DNA from: Clostridiales bacterium
Lineage (GTDB): Bacteria; Bacillota; Clostridia; Oscillospirales; Oscillospiraceae
Assembly (NCBI GenBank): GCA_003522945.1
Contig: DPHR01000168.1
Location: 61,464 to 69,460, forward strand
Direction of reading: 5' to 3'
DNA: 7,997 bases
Positions 1-5,785 of the stretch are shown one piece after another (the stretch's first letter is position 1; the number at the start of each line of letters is the position of its first letter). Below the pieces are notes generated by a model. That model made no database searches and was not told the origin of the DNA. It worked only from the letters and a program-made list of their open reading frames with translations. A program made the position numbers and the translations under genes.

Positions 1-26
1 AGGCGGGCGGCGGCGTATGACGGGAG

Positions 27-461
27 TTAATGAGAGGGACGGCCGTACTCACGTTCCATGGCGGAGCGGGTGACGACCCATTGCTTGCCGAATTTCTGGA
101 CATCGACGCCGACGGTGAGCTTACGGTATTCCACGGCTTTGCGCAGGGCGCTTTCGCTGAGACCCCATAGGCCGGTGGCGTCGGCGAACGAGAGAAGACC
201 GGAGAACGGGCTTTCGGCGGCGACGCCGTGCTCCCACAGCTCTTCGGCAGAGATGTCGATCTCGTCCGACCATGAAACGCCGTAGCCGCCTGGATCGACG
301 GCGGCGGATGCCCAGAACGCGGGAGACTCCCGCAGCGGGGCATAGACCTCCATGCGGTCGAGGAGCGGGCGGAAGTCGTAGGATTTCACGGAGCCGTCAG
401 AGAAATTGGCGAGGAGCGTATAGTCCGGAAGCGGCGTGACGGATTTGAGCTTGTGAAACAT
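27..461 (-). CDS. DUF2442 protein with C-terminal helix-turn-helix-like domain (antitoxin-like partner)
   Basis: This 144-residue protein has two parts. Residues about 2-78 match the DUF2442 pattern: a beta-rich start (KLKSVTPLPDYTLLANFSDG), a YDFRPLL segment, and an SWSDEIDISAEELWEHG end. Residues about 90-140 resemble a small helix-turn-helix or excisionase-like DNA-binding segment (FADATGLWGLSESALRKAV, then KFGKQWVVTRSAMEREYG). It is the second gene of an operon, 31 bases after the DUF4160 gene. The start is supported by an AAAGGAGG ribosome binding site about 5 bases upstream. DUF4160 and DUF2442 genes are commonly adjacent in bacteria, and the biochemical role of neither is established to my knowledge. 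By layout I infer that this is the DNA-binding, possibly autoregulatory, partner. Assignment to the family is fairly firm; the antitoxin role is only a guess. Confidence 0.85.
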   Translation of the reverse strand: MFHKLKSVTPLPDYTLLANFSDGSVKSYDFRPLLDRMEVYAPLRESPAFWASAAVDPGGYGVSWSDEIDISAEELWEHGVAAESPFSGLLSFADATGLWGLSESALRKAVEYRKLTVGVDVQKFGKQWVVTRSAMEREYGRPSH

Positions 462-492
462 GAGATACCTCCTTTACGGAAAGCTCCCGGCC

Positions 493-747
493 TCATTCCA
501 GAGGCGGGAGCACGCGGAACGACTGCGTTTTCCACATGGTGAGAAGCTCCTGCTGGTACGCGGAAGCCCATTCGAGGACGAGCGCGCGGGCCTTTGCGGG
601 GAGGTCGCATTCTTTGAACGTGAGCGTATTGAGATCAAGGACACCGTTCTTTTCCCCATAGAGAATGTGGACGTGCGGGGGATTATGCTCCCCGCCGAGA
701 AGATACATCTTCACGATGATCCCATAAAATCGGGCGATTACCGGCAT
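493..747 (-). CDS. DUF4160 domain protein (toxin-like partner of DUF2442)
   Basis: This is a complete 84-residue protein that is DUF4160 along its whole length. It starts with MPVIARFYGIIVKMYL and has the family hallmark NPPHVHILYGEK (His in the PPHxH motif), then a VLDLNTLTF strand pair, the LPAKARALVLEWA helix and a final HQDEL-like segment (here YQQELLTMW). It is the first gene of the operon and precedes the DUF2442 gene by 31 bases. The ATG start is set by a GAAAGGAGG ribosome binding site (755-763) seven bases upstream. The reaction, if any, is unknown. The conserved His motif and the pairing with a DNA-binding-like protein resemble a toxin-antitoxin layout, but that is inference from context. 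Family assignment is confident. Confidence 0.88.
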   Translation of the reverse strand: MPVIARFYGIIVKMYLLGGEHNPPHVHILYGEKNGVLDLNTLTFKECDLPAKARALVLEWASAYQQELLTMWKTQSFRVLPPLE

Positions 748-775
748 GATATTGCCTCCTTTCGTTTCTGACTAT

Positions 776-804
776 ATTATATCACGATACCGTGACATTT
801 GCAA
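776..804 (-). promoter_or_regulatory. Sigma-A-type promoter of the DUF4160-DUF2442 operon with palindromic spacer
   Basis: Read on the minus strand there is a -35 TTGCAA (799-804), a 17-base spacer, and a perfect -10 TATAAT (776-781). The start of transcription would fall near 769, giving a leader of roughly 20 bases that contains the GAAAGGAGG site. The spacer holds an inverted repeat, TCACG-GTAT-CGTGA (782-795), placed where a bound repressor would block RNA polymerase. The DUF2442 protein, with its helix-turn-helix-like tail, is the obvious candidate to bind it, which is inference. Confidence 0.8.
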
Positions 805-875
805 GAGGAAAAACGAGGAAATTTCCGGTTTGATTTCTGCTGCCGGGGTACGGCGGCGGAAATGAGGGCGGAAAG

Positions 876-925
876 ACTCCCTCCGTCAGCCTTTGGCTGA
901 CACCTCCCTCGGGGAGGGAGGCAGG
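876..925. repeat. Tandem-hairpin intergenic repeat (Clostridia-type)
   Basis: Two perfect hairpins lie side by side. The first has arms GTCAGCC (885-891) and GGCTGAC (895-901) around a TTT loop. The second has arms CCTCCCTC (903-910) and GAGGGAGG (914-921) around a GGG loop. The whole block, starting with CTCCCTCCGTCAGCC, resembles an abundant dispersed intergenic element that I remember from gut Clostridia such as Faecalibacterium relatives. No database was searched. It lies between the divergent DUF4160 operon and the Rep-like gene and contains no coding sequence. Confidence 0.6.
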
Positions 926-950
926 AGAAAAGAACGGCGATACTTTATGT

Positions 951-977
951 AATTCGCGTGCGCGTGCGCGAATTTTT
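951..977. repeat. Alternating CG-rich palindrome upstream of the Rep-like gene
   Basis: Arms AATTCGCG (951-958) and CGCGAATT (967-974) flank an 8-base centre, TGCGCGTG, and are followed by a short T run (973-977). Bases 955-970 are a 16-base strictly alternating pyrimidine-purine tract built as CGCGTG, CGCGTG, CGCG. Such tracts can adopt Z-DNA, and the palindrome can fold into a hairpin. It ends 46 bases before the start codon of the Rep-like gene. It could be a weak terminator, a protein-binding site, or a replication-origin hairpin. The sequence alone does not decide between these. Confidence 0.5.
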
Positions 978-1009
978 ACGGACTTGTTAAAAGGATAACT
1001 TTACGACCA

Positions 1010-1015
1010 GGGAGG
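1010..1015 (+). promoter_or_regulatory. Ribosome binding site favouring the GTG start of the Rep-like gene
   Basis: GGGAGG lies eight bases before GTG 1024. A second AAGGAG (1019-1024) sits eleven bases before the in-frame ATG 1036, so that start cannot be ruled out. Protein length changes by only four residues between the two. Confidence 0.5.
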
Positions 1016-1023
1016 AAAAAGGA

Positions 1024-1704
1024 GTGTTCGAGATCATGGAGTACAAGATCATCTCCGGCAGGACCGAGGAGATCCGCCGCGTCTGGATGCCGACAAAGAA
1101 AGGCGGCCAGCGTATCCGGCGGGGAACGAGAGCCAAGAAGTCCAGCATCCGAAAGATTATGCGAAACGAGATCAACGCCGTGAAAAGTCTTGCCCGAACG
1201 CTCAACTGCAATTTCGGCACGGGCGACGTATGGCTCACGCTCTCCTTCGGGGAGGGAGAAATCTCCTGGGAGGACGCTCAAGCGGTGTTCGACCGGTTTT
1301 TGCGCAAGCTCCGCGCGTTGTATCGGAAGGAACAAGGGGCGAATCTCAAGTACGTCTACTCACACGGCCGGAAAAATGAGATCGGGAATGCCCGGCCGCA
1401 TTTTCACATCGTCCTCGCGGCGATTGACTATGAGAGCATATGCGCACTCTGGCCGGAGCAGGGCGTTACCTACCGCCGGCTGGACGGGAGCGGGGACTAT
1501 ACCGGAATCGCCCGCTACATGATCTCCAACGCCAAGGGCGAGGAGGGCAAAAAGAAATTCCATCCGAGCCGCGGACTGGAAAAGCCGGTATACACAGAAC
1601 CGGTGCCGGTTTGCTCGCACAGCAAAATGAAGCTACCGAAGGACGCATCGATCCGCGAGCAGACCGAGACGCGGGACGAGGAGAGCGGGTTTTACTCGGC
1701 ATAA
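1024..1704 (+). CDS. HUH-type rolling-circle replication-associated protein
   Basis: This 226-residue protein resembles the small Rep proteins found in Firmicutes mobile elements and phages (the ORF2/G2P-like replication-associated family). Visible marks are a motif-1-like strand, VWLTLSFGEG (69-78), a helical stretch with FLRKLRALYRKEQG (92-105), the metal-binding HUH motif PHFHIVL (His126, His128), and a family-like SRGLEKP segment near 182-188. A candidate nicking tyrosine is Tyr165 in ARYMISNAK, but the usual YxxK lysine is missing; the next Lys is at +6. A basic N-terminal region covers residues 13-47. The GTG start has GGGAGG (1010-1015) eight bases upstream. An ATG at 1036 is a possible alternative. 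It probably derives from a plasmid, phage or integrative element. No partner recombinase or other phage gene is visible, so it may be a relic. Confidence 0.72.
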   Translation: MFEIMEYKIISGRTEEIRRVWMPTKKGGQRIRRGTRAKKSSIRKIMRNEINAVKSLARTLNCNFGTGDVWLTLSFGEGEISWEDAQAVFDRFLRKLRALYRKEQGANLKYVYSHGRKNEIGNARPHFHIVLAAIDYESICALWPEQGVTYRRLDGSGDYTGIARYMISNAKGEEGKKKFHPSRGLEKPVYTEPVPVCSHSKMKLPKDASIREQTETRDEESGFYSA

Positions 1705-1786
1705 GCTGCGGGCGCTTGAAGCCGTAGGCAAACAGGCCGAGGGCGACATAACGGACGAGATCACCGAAGCAAATAACCGAATAAAG

Positions 1787-1828
1787 AAATCAGCTTACAG
1801 CGATGTACCGCCGTAGGCTGATTTTTTT
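1787..1828. terminator. Intrinsic terminator between the convergent Rep-like gene and feoB
   Basis: Arms AAATCAGCTTAC (1787-1798) and GTAGGCTGATTT (1813-1824) pair over 12 bases with one G-U wobble. The loop is 14 bases, and a run of seven T (1822-1828) follows on the plus strand. On the minus strand the same stem is followed by CTTTATT, so it may also stop feoB transcripts, whose stop codon lies 24 bases away. The strong direction is plus. Confidence 0.8.
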
Positions 1829-1851
1829 ACTGCCGCTGTAAAATACCGCTG

Positions 1852-3894
1852 TCAGTGAAAAACAAGATTGATGAGCAAACACAGCAGCGCGCCGCAGAGC
1901 GTCGGCAGCACGGCGGCGAGCGCCGTCCATGTCCGGCTGCCGGTCTCTTTTTTTATGGAGAGAAGCGTTGTAGAGCACGGCCAGTGCATCAGTGTAAACA
2001 CAATGACGCACGCTGCTGTCTTTCCAGTCCAGCCGTTGGCGAGCAATATTCCGCTCATGGCTGCGGCAGAAAGCGTCCGGTTGAGCGCGCCCTCGGCCAT
2101 ATAGATCATCATGGCGATGGGGATCACCGTTTCATTGGCAGGGAAGCCCAGAATGAAGGCCAGCAGGATCACGCCGTCCATACCGAAAAATTTTCCGATT
2201 GGATCGATCACGTCCGACAGATACCGCAGCAGAGAGACATTTCCGACGGAAAAATTTCCCAGCAGCCAGAGAACCAGACCGGCGGGCGCGGCAACGGCGG
2301 CGGCCCGCCCAAGGACGAATACCGTCCTGTCAAGGAGCGAGCGGACAAGGATCTTTCCGAGCTGCGGCTTTCGGTACGGCGGCAGCTCCAGAACATAAGA
2401 GGACGTCTCCCCGCACAGAACCGTGGCGGATAAAAGTCGCGTTGCCCCAAACGTGGCGGCAATGCCGAGACATACGACACCTGTCAGCATAAGCGCGGAC
2501 ACAATAGGATTACGCGAGGAAAAGAAAGCGCCGAGCAGGAAAATCAAAATCGGAAAGCGCCCATTGCACGGGACGAAGCTGTTCGTGAGTATGGCAAGCA
2601 GCCGCTCGCGCGGCGAATCGATGATGCGGCAGCCGACAACGCCGGCGGCATTGCAGCCAAAGCCCATCGCCATTGTAAGCGCCTGTTTGCCGCACGCGCG
2701 GCAGCTCTCAAACGGCTTATCGAGATTGAACGCCATGCGCGGCAGATAGCCGACGTCTTCAAGGAACGTGAACAGCGGAAAGAAGATCGCCATCGGCGGC
2801 AGCATGACGGATACGACCCATGCGGTCACCCGGTATACGCCAAGGATCAGCGCATCATGCAGCCAGAGCGGGATTCCGGCGGCGAGAAGCCAGCGTGAGA
2901 GAATATCGCCAAAGGCGAAAAGCATGGAGGAAAGAAACGCCGAAGGGTAGTTTGCGCCCTGCACCGTCAGATAAAAGAGGATCAGAAGCAACAGCAGCAT
3001 GATCGGAATGCCGAATTTTTTCCCGGTCAGGATGCGGTCGGCCTTCCGGTCACGGGAAAAGCCGTTTTGATGCGCCGCTGAAACGACCTCCGCTGCAATA
3101 TCGGCTGCACGGCGGAGAAGCACCGTTGCCGCCGCTGCCGCGGTTTCTCCGGCGCGGTCGATGCGCTCTCTCCCGAGACGGACAGCTTCCGAAAGAAAAG
3201 GATCCTCCTCCAGCGGTCTTCCGAGCTTTTTCTCCAGTGCGCAAATCGCAGTATCGCCGCCGGTCAGAAGCTGCATCGCTATCCACCGGTGATTTGGCAT
3301 AGACCCGGGAAGCAGCTCATCCAGCCGCGCCTCGATCGAAAAAAGCCCCGCCTCGATCGCTTCGCCATAGCGCACCGGAACCGGCTTGCGGTGTCTCTCC
3401 TGCGCGGCGGCCACCGCTGCACGCAGCAGGGGAGGGAGCGTTTTTTTCTGCCGCGCGCTCGTTCCGACAACGCGCACGCCGAGCAGCTGCGATAGCCGCG
3501 GAAGATCCACGGCGATGCCGCGCTTTCCGGCTTCGTCCATCAGATTCACGCATATAACAACGCGATCCGTGATCTCCATGACCTGCAGGGCAAGATAAAG
3601 ATTCCGCTCGAGCGCCGTGGCGTCGCAGACAACGATCACCGCGTCGGCGCAGCCGAAGGAGATATATTCCGCCGCGACCTCCTCTTCCGGAGAACGGGCG
3701 GAGAGAGAATACGTTCCCGGCAGATCAATGAGCTCAACGGCCGCTCCGTCGATGCTGCATGTTCCCGCCGCCGTCGCGACCGTTTTCCCCGGCCAGTTTC
3801 CGGTATGCTGGTGCAAGCCGGTCAGCGCGTTGAAAAGCGAGCTTTTCCCAACGTTCGGGTTCCCCACCAGCGCAAAACGGTATGTCTCCGCCAT
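1852..3894 (-). CDS. feoB: Ferrous iron transporter FeoB
   Basis: This is a 680-residue inner-membrane Fe(II) transporter with a cytoplasmic N-terminal GTPase. The G motifs are clear: P-loop GNPNVGKSS (11-19), switch I NWPGKTV (33-39, with Thr38), DLPG (57-60), NLMD (117-120) and SAR (146-148). A helical guanine-nucleotide-dissociation-inhibitor-like region covers about 160-285. Membrane segments start near 295 (PIMLLLLLILFYLTV) and run to the C-terminus. The core gate motifs are GFGCN (411-415), with the key cysteine, and a variant second gate, FVPCNGRFP (440-448). Length is somewhat short of the E. coli protein (about 770) but normal for Clostridia. The ATG overlaps the feoA stop codon (TAATG), with GAGG about ten bases upstream, so the two are translationally coupled. 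No FeoC gene follows. Identity is firm. Confidence 0.97.
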   Translation of the reverse strand: MAETYRFALVGNPNVGKSSLFNALTGLHQHTGNWPGKTVATAAGTCSIDGAAVELIDLPGTYSLSARSPEEEVAAEYISFGCADAVIVVCDATALERNLYLALQVMEITDRVVICVNLMDEAGKRGIAVDLPRLSQLLGVRVVGTSARQKKTLPPLLRAAVAAAQERHRKPVPVRYGEAIEAGLFSIEARLDELLPGSMPNHRWIAMQLLTGGDTAICALEKKLGRPLEEDPFLSEAVRLGRERIDRAGETAAAAATVLLRRAADIAAEVVSAAHQNGFSRDRKADRILTGKKFGIPIMLLLLLILFYLTVQGANYPSAFLSSMLFAFGDILSRWLLAAGIPLWLHDALILGVYRVTAWVVSVMLPPMAIFFPLFTFLEDVGYLPRMAFNLDKPFESCRACGKQALTMAMGFGCNAAGVVGCRIIDSPRERLLAILTNSFVPCNGRFPILIFLLGAFFSSRNPIVSALMLTGVVCLGIAATFGATRLLSATVLCGETSSYVLELPPYRKPQLGKILVRSLLDRTVFVLGRAAAVAAPAGLVLWLLGNFSVGNVSLLRYLSDVIDPIGKFFGMDGVILLAFILGFPANETVIPIAMMIYMAEGALNRTLSAAAMSGILLANGWTGKTAACVIVFTLMHWPCSTTLLSIKKETGSRTWTALAAVLPTLCGALLCLLINLVFH

Positions 3895-4145
3895 TACGTT
3901 TTCGCCTCATGCGGCAGGCGGACGAACACGGAGGCGCTGTCCCCGGCGCGGAGCGCGATCACCGTTCCGCAAATTTCGTAGGCCGTCGGATCACCGAACA
4001 TGCTGCGGAAGAGGCATCGTATTCCCGCGCCCTCCGCGAACCCGAGATCGAGAAGGCGGCGGCTTAAGGCACACTCCGGCAATATATCCGTGATAATGCC
4101 CTGCGTACCGGGCTCCATATCTCTCAGAGAAATGATTGATTCCAT
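3894..4145 (-). CDS. feoA: FeoA, SH3-like accessory protein of ferrous iron uptake
   Basis: This is an 83-residue cytoplasmic protein of the FeoA family, which supports FeoB function. The family signatures are present: an N-terminal SLRDMEPGTQGIITDI strand pair, SRRLLDLGFAEGAGIRCL (the RRLxDLGxxxG motif), and GDPTAYEICGTVIALR near the end. The open frame continues far upstream to 4511, but ATG 4145 is chosen. The homology begins there, an AGGGCGG site lies eight bases upstream, and the extension would run antisense through the Nudix gene. It is the first gene of a feoAB operon; its TAA overlaps the feoB ATG by one base. A recognisable Fur box was not found upstream. Confidence 0.93.
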   Translation of the reverse strand: MESIISLRDMEPGTQGIITDILPECALSRRLLDLGFAEGAGIRCLFRSMFGDPTAYEICGTVIALRAGDSASVFVRLPHEAKT

Positions 4146-4183
4146 GGCAAATTCCGCCCTTTCCGGTAATGTCTTTCCTCTGT

Positions 4184-4189
4184 ATTCTA
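4184..4189 (-). promoter_or_regulatory. Possible -10 element for feoAB
   Basis: On the minus strand TAGAAT (five of six matches to TATAAT) lies 38 bases before the feoA start codon. No convincing -35 sits at the right distance, so this is a weak call. An activator-dependent promoter would fit, but nothing further in the sequence supports that. Confidence 0.3.
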
Positions 4190-4212
4190 TTCGGGCGCAC
4201 TCGTCCGGTTCC

Positions 4213-4241
4213 TTGACTTTTTGCGCGGAAGAGTCTACCAT
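4213..4241 (+). promoter_or_regulatory. Promoter of the Nudix hydrolase gene
   Basis: The -35 TTGACT (4213-4218) is followed by a 17-base spacer and a -10 TACCAT (4236-4241, four of six matches). Transcription would begin near 4248, about 20 bases before the chosen ATG. This rules out the longer frame beginning at TTG 4221, which lies inside the promoter. Confidence 0.6.
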
Positions 4242-4268
4242 AAAATAAAAAACATTGAGGATATGACC

Positions 4269-4676
4269 ATGGTTGAAGTCGTTGCAGCGCTTGTCCACGA
4301 TGCGGAAAACCCGCGGCGCTTTCTCATCTGTCAGCGTCCGGCGCACAAGGCGAGAGGACTGCTCTGGGAATTTGTCGGCGGCAAGGTCGAGCCGGGGGAA
4401 ACGAAAAGGGAGGCCCTCGCGCGCGAATGCCGGGAGGAGCTTGGCGTCGCAGTCTCGGTCGGTGATGTCTATATGGAGCTGACGCATGTTTATCCCGATC
4501 TCACCATCCATTTAACGCTGTTCCATGCGGAGATCACGGACGGTGTGCCGCAGCTTCTGGAGCACCACGCCATGGACTGGATCACGCCGGAGGAGATCGG
4601 CGGCTACGATTTCTGCCCGGCGGACGAAGAGATCCTTGCCCGGCTCCGGCTTGCGGGAAAAACGGCAGCGGAATGA
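4269..4676 (+). CDS. Nudix (MutT-family) nucleoside triphosphate pyrophosphatase
   Basis: This is a 135-residue cytoplasmic hydrolase. A full Nudix box is present at about residues 37-60 (GGKVEPGETKREALARECREELGVAV, reported here only as the span; its key residues are G, E and the REx2EE core). That box coordinates Mg and cleaves nucleoside diphosphate-linked substrates. The context residues LICQRPAHKARGLLWEFVGG before the box and MDWITPEEI after it resemble MutT-type 8-oxo-dGTP or CTP pyrophosphatases, so a nucleotide-pool cleaning role is likely; the exact substrate cannot be read. Two ATGs are possible: 4269 has GAGG eight bases upstream, while 4263 has only two bases of spacing, so 4269 is preferred. 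It is a single-gene unit, divergent from feoAB. Confidence 0.9.
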   Translation: MVEVVAALVHDAENPRRFLICQRPAHKARGLLWEFVGGKVEPGETKREALARECREELGVAVSVGDVYMELTHVYPDLTIHLTLFHAEITDGVPQLLEHHAMDWITPEEIGGYDFCPADEEILARLRLAGKTAAE

Positions 4677-4694
4677 TTCTTCCGCCGCCGTTTT
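4659..4694. terminator. Bidirectional terminator between the Nudix gene and cotJC
   Basis: Arms AAAACGGCAGCGGAA (4659-4673) and TTCCGCCGCCGTTTT (4680-4694) pair over 15 bases with a single mismatch around a six-base loop. T runs follow on both strands (TTTTC on plus, TTTTT on minus). The Nudix stop codon TGA lies in the loop, so the left arm is also the last codons of that gene. Two converging genes share this one element. Confidence 0.85.
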
Positions 4695-4703
4695 CTCTCT
4701 GCT

Positions 4704-5303
4704 TCAGCGTCCGGGGAACGCCGGATTCATATAGTAGACGTTGTTCTGGTTGAGCTTTTCCGTCACGAGACCCAGCGCCTCGCCGAAGCGCTGGAAATGG
4801 ACGACCTCCCGCTCACGCAGGAAACGAATCACGTTATTTACGTCGGGATCGTCCGAGAGCCGGAGAATGTTATCGTAGGTGGCGCGCGCCTTCTGTTCGG
4901 CGGCAAGGTCCTCGGTGAGATCGGCGATCACATCGCCGCTGACGCCGATGCTGATGGCGTTCCACGGCACGCCCGCCGCGGCCTGCGGAAATACGCCGAG
5001 CGTATGATCGACGAAGTAAGCGTCAAAGCCCTGCGCCTTGATCTCTTCCGGCGTCAGATTCCGCGTGAGTTGGTGGACGATCGAGCCGACCATTTCCAGA
5101 TGCCCGAGTTCTTCCGTGCCGATGTCGGTAAGGATCCCCTTGACTTCATCGCTCGGCATGGCAAAGCGCTGGCTCAGATAACGAAGCGACGCCCCCAGTT
5201 CGCCGTTCGGTCCGCCGTACTGGGAGATGATGACCTTGGCAAGCGCCGGGTTCGGATTGGCAATTCGGACAGGATACTGAAGATTTTTCTTATAAATAAA
5301 CAT
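4704..5303 (-). CDS. cotJC: Spore coat protein CotJC, manganese catalase family
   Basis: This 199-residue protein is full length for CotJC. It starts with the typical MFIYKKNLQYPV and continues NPALAKVIISQYGGPNGELGA. The di-metal site of the manganese-catalase family can be followed: Glu35 (in GGPNGEL), Glu65 and His68 (in GTEELGHLEM), Glu136 (in DLAAEQKAR), and Glu166 with His169 (in REREVVHFQRF). In Bacillus subtilis CotJC is made in the mother cell and placed in the spore coat, and hydrogen peroxide breakdown is the family activity. The ATG lies three bases after the stop of the CotJA-CotJB fusion gene. A GGAGGG site seven bases upstream lies inside the end of that gene, so the two are co-translated. 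Identity is firm; catalytic activity is inferred from retained ligands. Confidence 0.95.
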   Translation of the reverse strand: MFIYKKNLQYPVRIANPNPALAKVIISQYGGPNGELGASLRYLSQRFAMPSDEVKGILTDIGTEELGHLEMVGSIVHQLTRNLTPEEIKAQGFDAYFVDHTLGVFPQAAAGVPWNAISIGVSGDVIADLTEDLAAEQKARATYDNILRLSDDPDVNNVIRFLREREVVHFQRFGEALGLVTEKLNQNNVYYMNPAFPGR

Positions 5304-5306
5304 ACG

Positions 5307-5759
5307 TCAACCCTCCGTGCCGCCGCGGTATTCCCACGGCCAGGGACTTTTCAGCCAGGTATACGTTTCCGCGTTGAGAAGATCGCGTTTGGTGATCGGC
5401 CCATAGAGCTTTGCATAGCGCTGCGCGCCTTCCTCGGCGAGCCGAAGCAGATCCTGATAGGCAGCAAACGCCTCCGCGTCACCGGCGTGCGTGTCGAGAT
5501 ACAGGGAAAGATCGTGCGCGGCAAAATCGATCGCCATGAGCTCGGCAAGCGGAACGTTCGGCGCGGCGTCGTTGACCATGTTCCCGAACGGCAGATCGAG
5601 TCCCGGGAAAAGCGTGCCGCGTGCAAGCGCTTTGTCCGGCTCATACTGCGCCTGCGCGTTTTCCTGCGCAGGGACGAATGCAGCTGCCAGCGGCGCACAG
5701 GACGGCAAAGCGCCGCATTTATATCCGCAGACGGCCTCCGCGGATCCCTTACTATTCAA
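5307..5759 (-). CDS. Fused CotJA-CotJB spore coat protein
   Basis: This single 150-residue reading frame combines two coat proteins that are separate genes in Bacillus subtilis. Residues about 22-60 are CotJA-like (AAAFVPAQENAQAQYEPDKA, then LARGTLFPGLDLPF). Residues about 70-146 are CotJB-like (LAELMAIDFAAHDLSLYLDTH, then YGPITKRDLL and the PWPWEY end at 139-144). A Cys-containing N-terminus (Cys11, Cys15, Cys21) precedes them. The start is TTG: GGAGG lies seven bases upstream (about 5767-5771), and no ATG occurs before residue 61. No ribosome binding site precedes Met61 or Met75, so CotJB does not look separately translated. It is the first gene of the cotJ operon and helps place CotJC in the coat. 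Family assignment of both halves is firm. Confidence 0.9.
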   Translation of the reverse strand: MNSKGSAEAVCGYKCGALPSCAPLAAAFVPAQENAQAQYEPDKALARGTLFPGLDLPFGNMVNDAAPNVPLAELMAIDFAAHDLSLYLDTHAGDAEAFAAYQDLLRLAEEGAQRYAKLYGPITKRDLLNAETYTWLKSPWPWEYRGGTEG

Positions 5760-5766
5760 AACGATT

Positions 5767-5771
5767 CCTCC
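5767..5771 (-). promoter_or_regulatory. Ribosome binding site that decides the TTG start of the cotJA-cotJB fusion
   Basis: On the minus strand GGAGG is followed by a seven-base gap (AATCGTT) and then TTG 5757-5759. There is no ATG or GTG near it in frame. This is a normal spacing, so the rare start codon is well supported. Confidence 0.75.
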
Positions 5772-5785
5772 AAAAAAACCGGATA

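Noticed and set aside
1241..1262. Second copy of the CTCCCTC-GGG-GAGGGAG repeat inside the Rep-like gene
   Set aside because: The similarity (TCCTTCGGGGAGGGAG) is short and is explained by the coding of a conserved SFGEGE segment.
1855..2433. A 192-codon plus-strand frame inside feoB
   Set aside because: It is antisense to the FeoB membrane domain, has low-complexity composition, and lacks any family signature.
4221..4268. Longer start for the Nudix hydrolase
   Set aside because: TTG 4221 lies within the promoter spacer, and ATG 4263 is too close to the GAGG site; ATG 4269 has proper spacing.
4146..4511. N-terminal extension of FeoA to 205 residues
   Set aside because: FeoA homology begins at the internal methionine, a ribosome binding site lies just before it, and the extension would run antisense through the Nudix gene.
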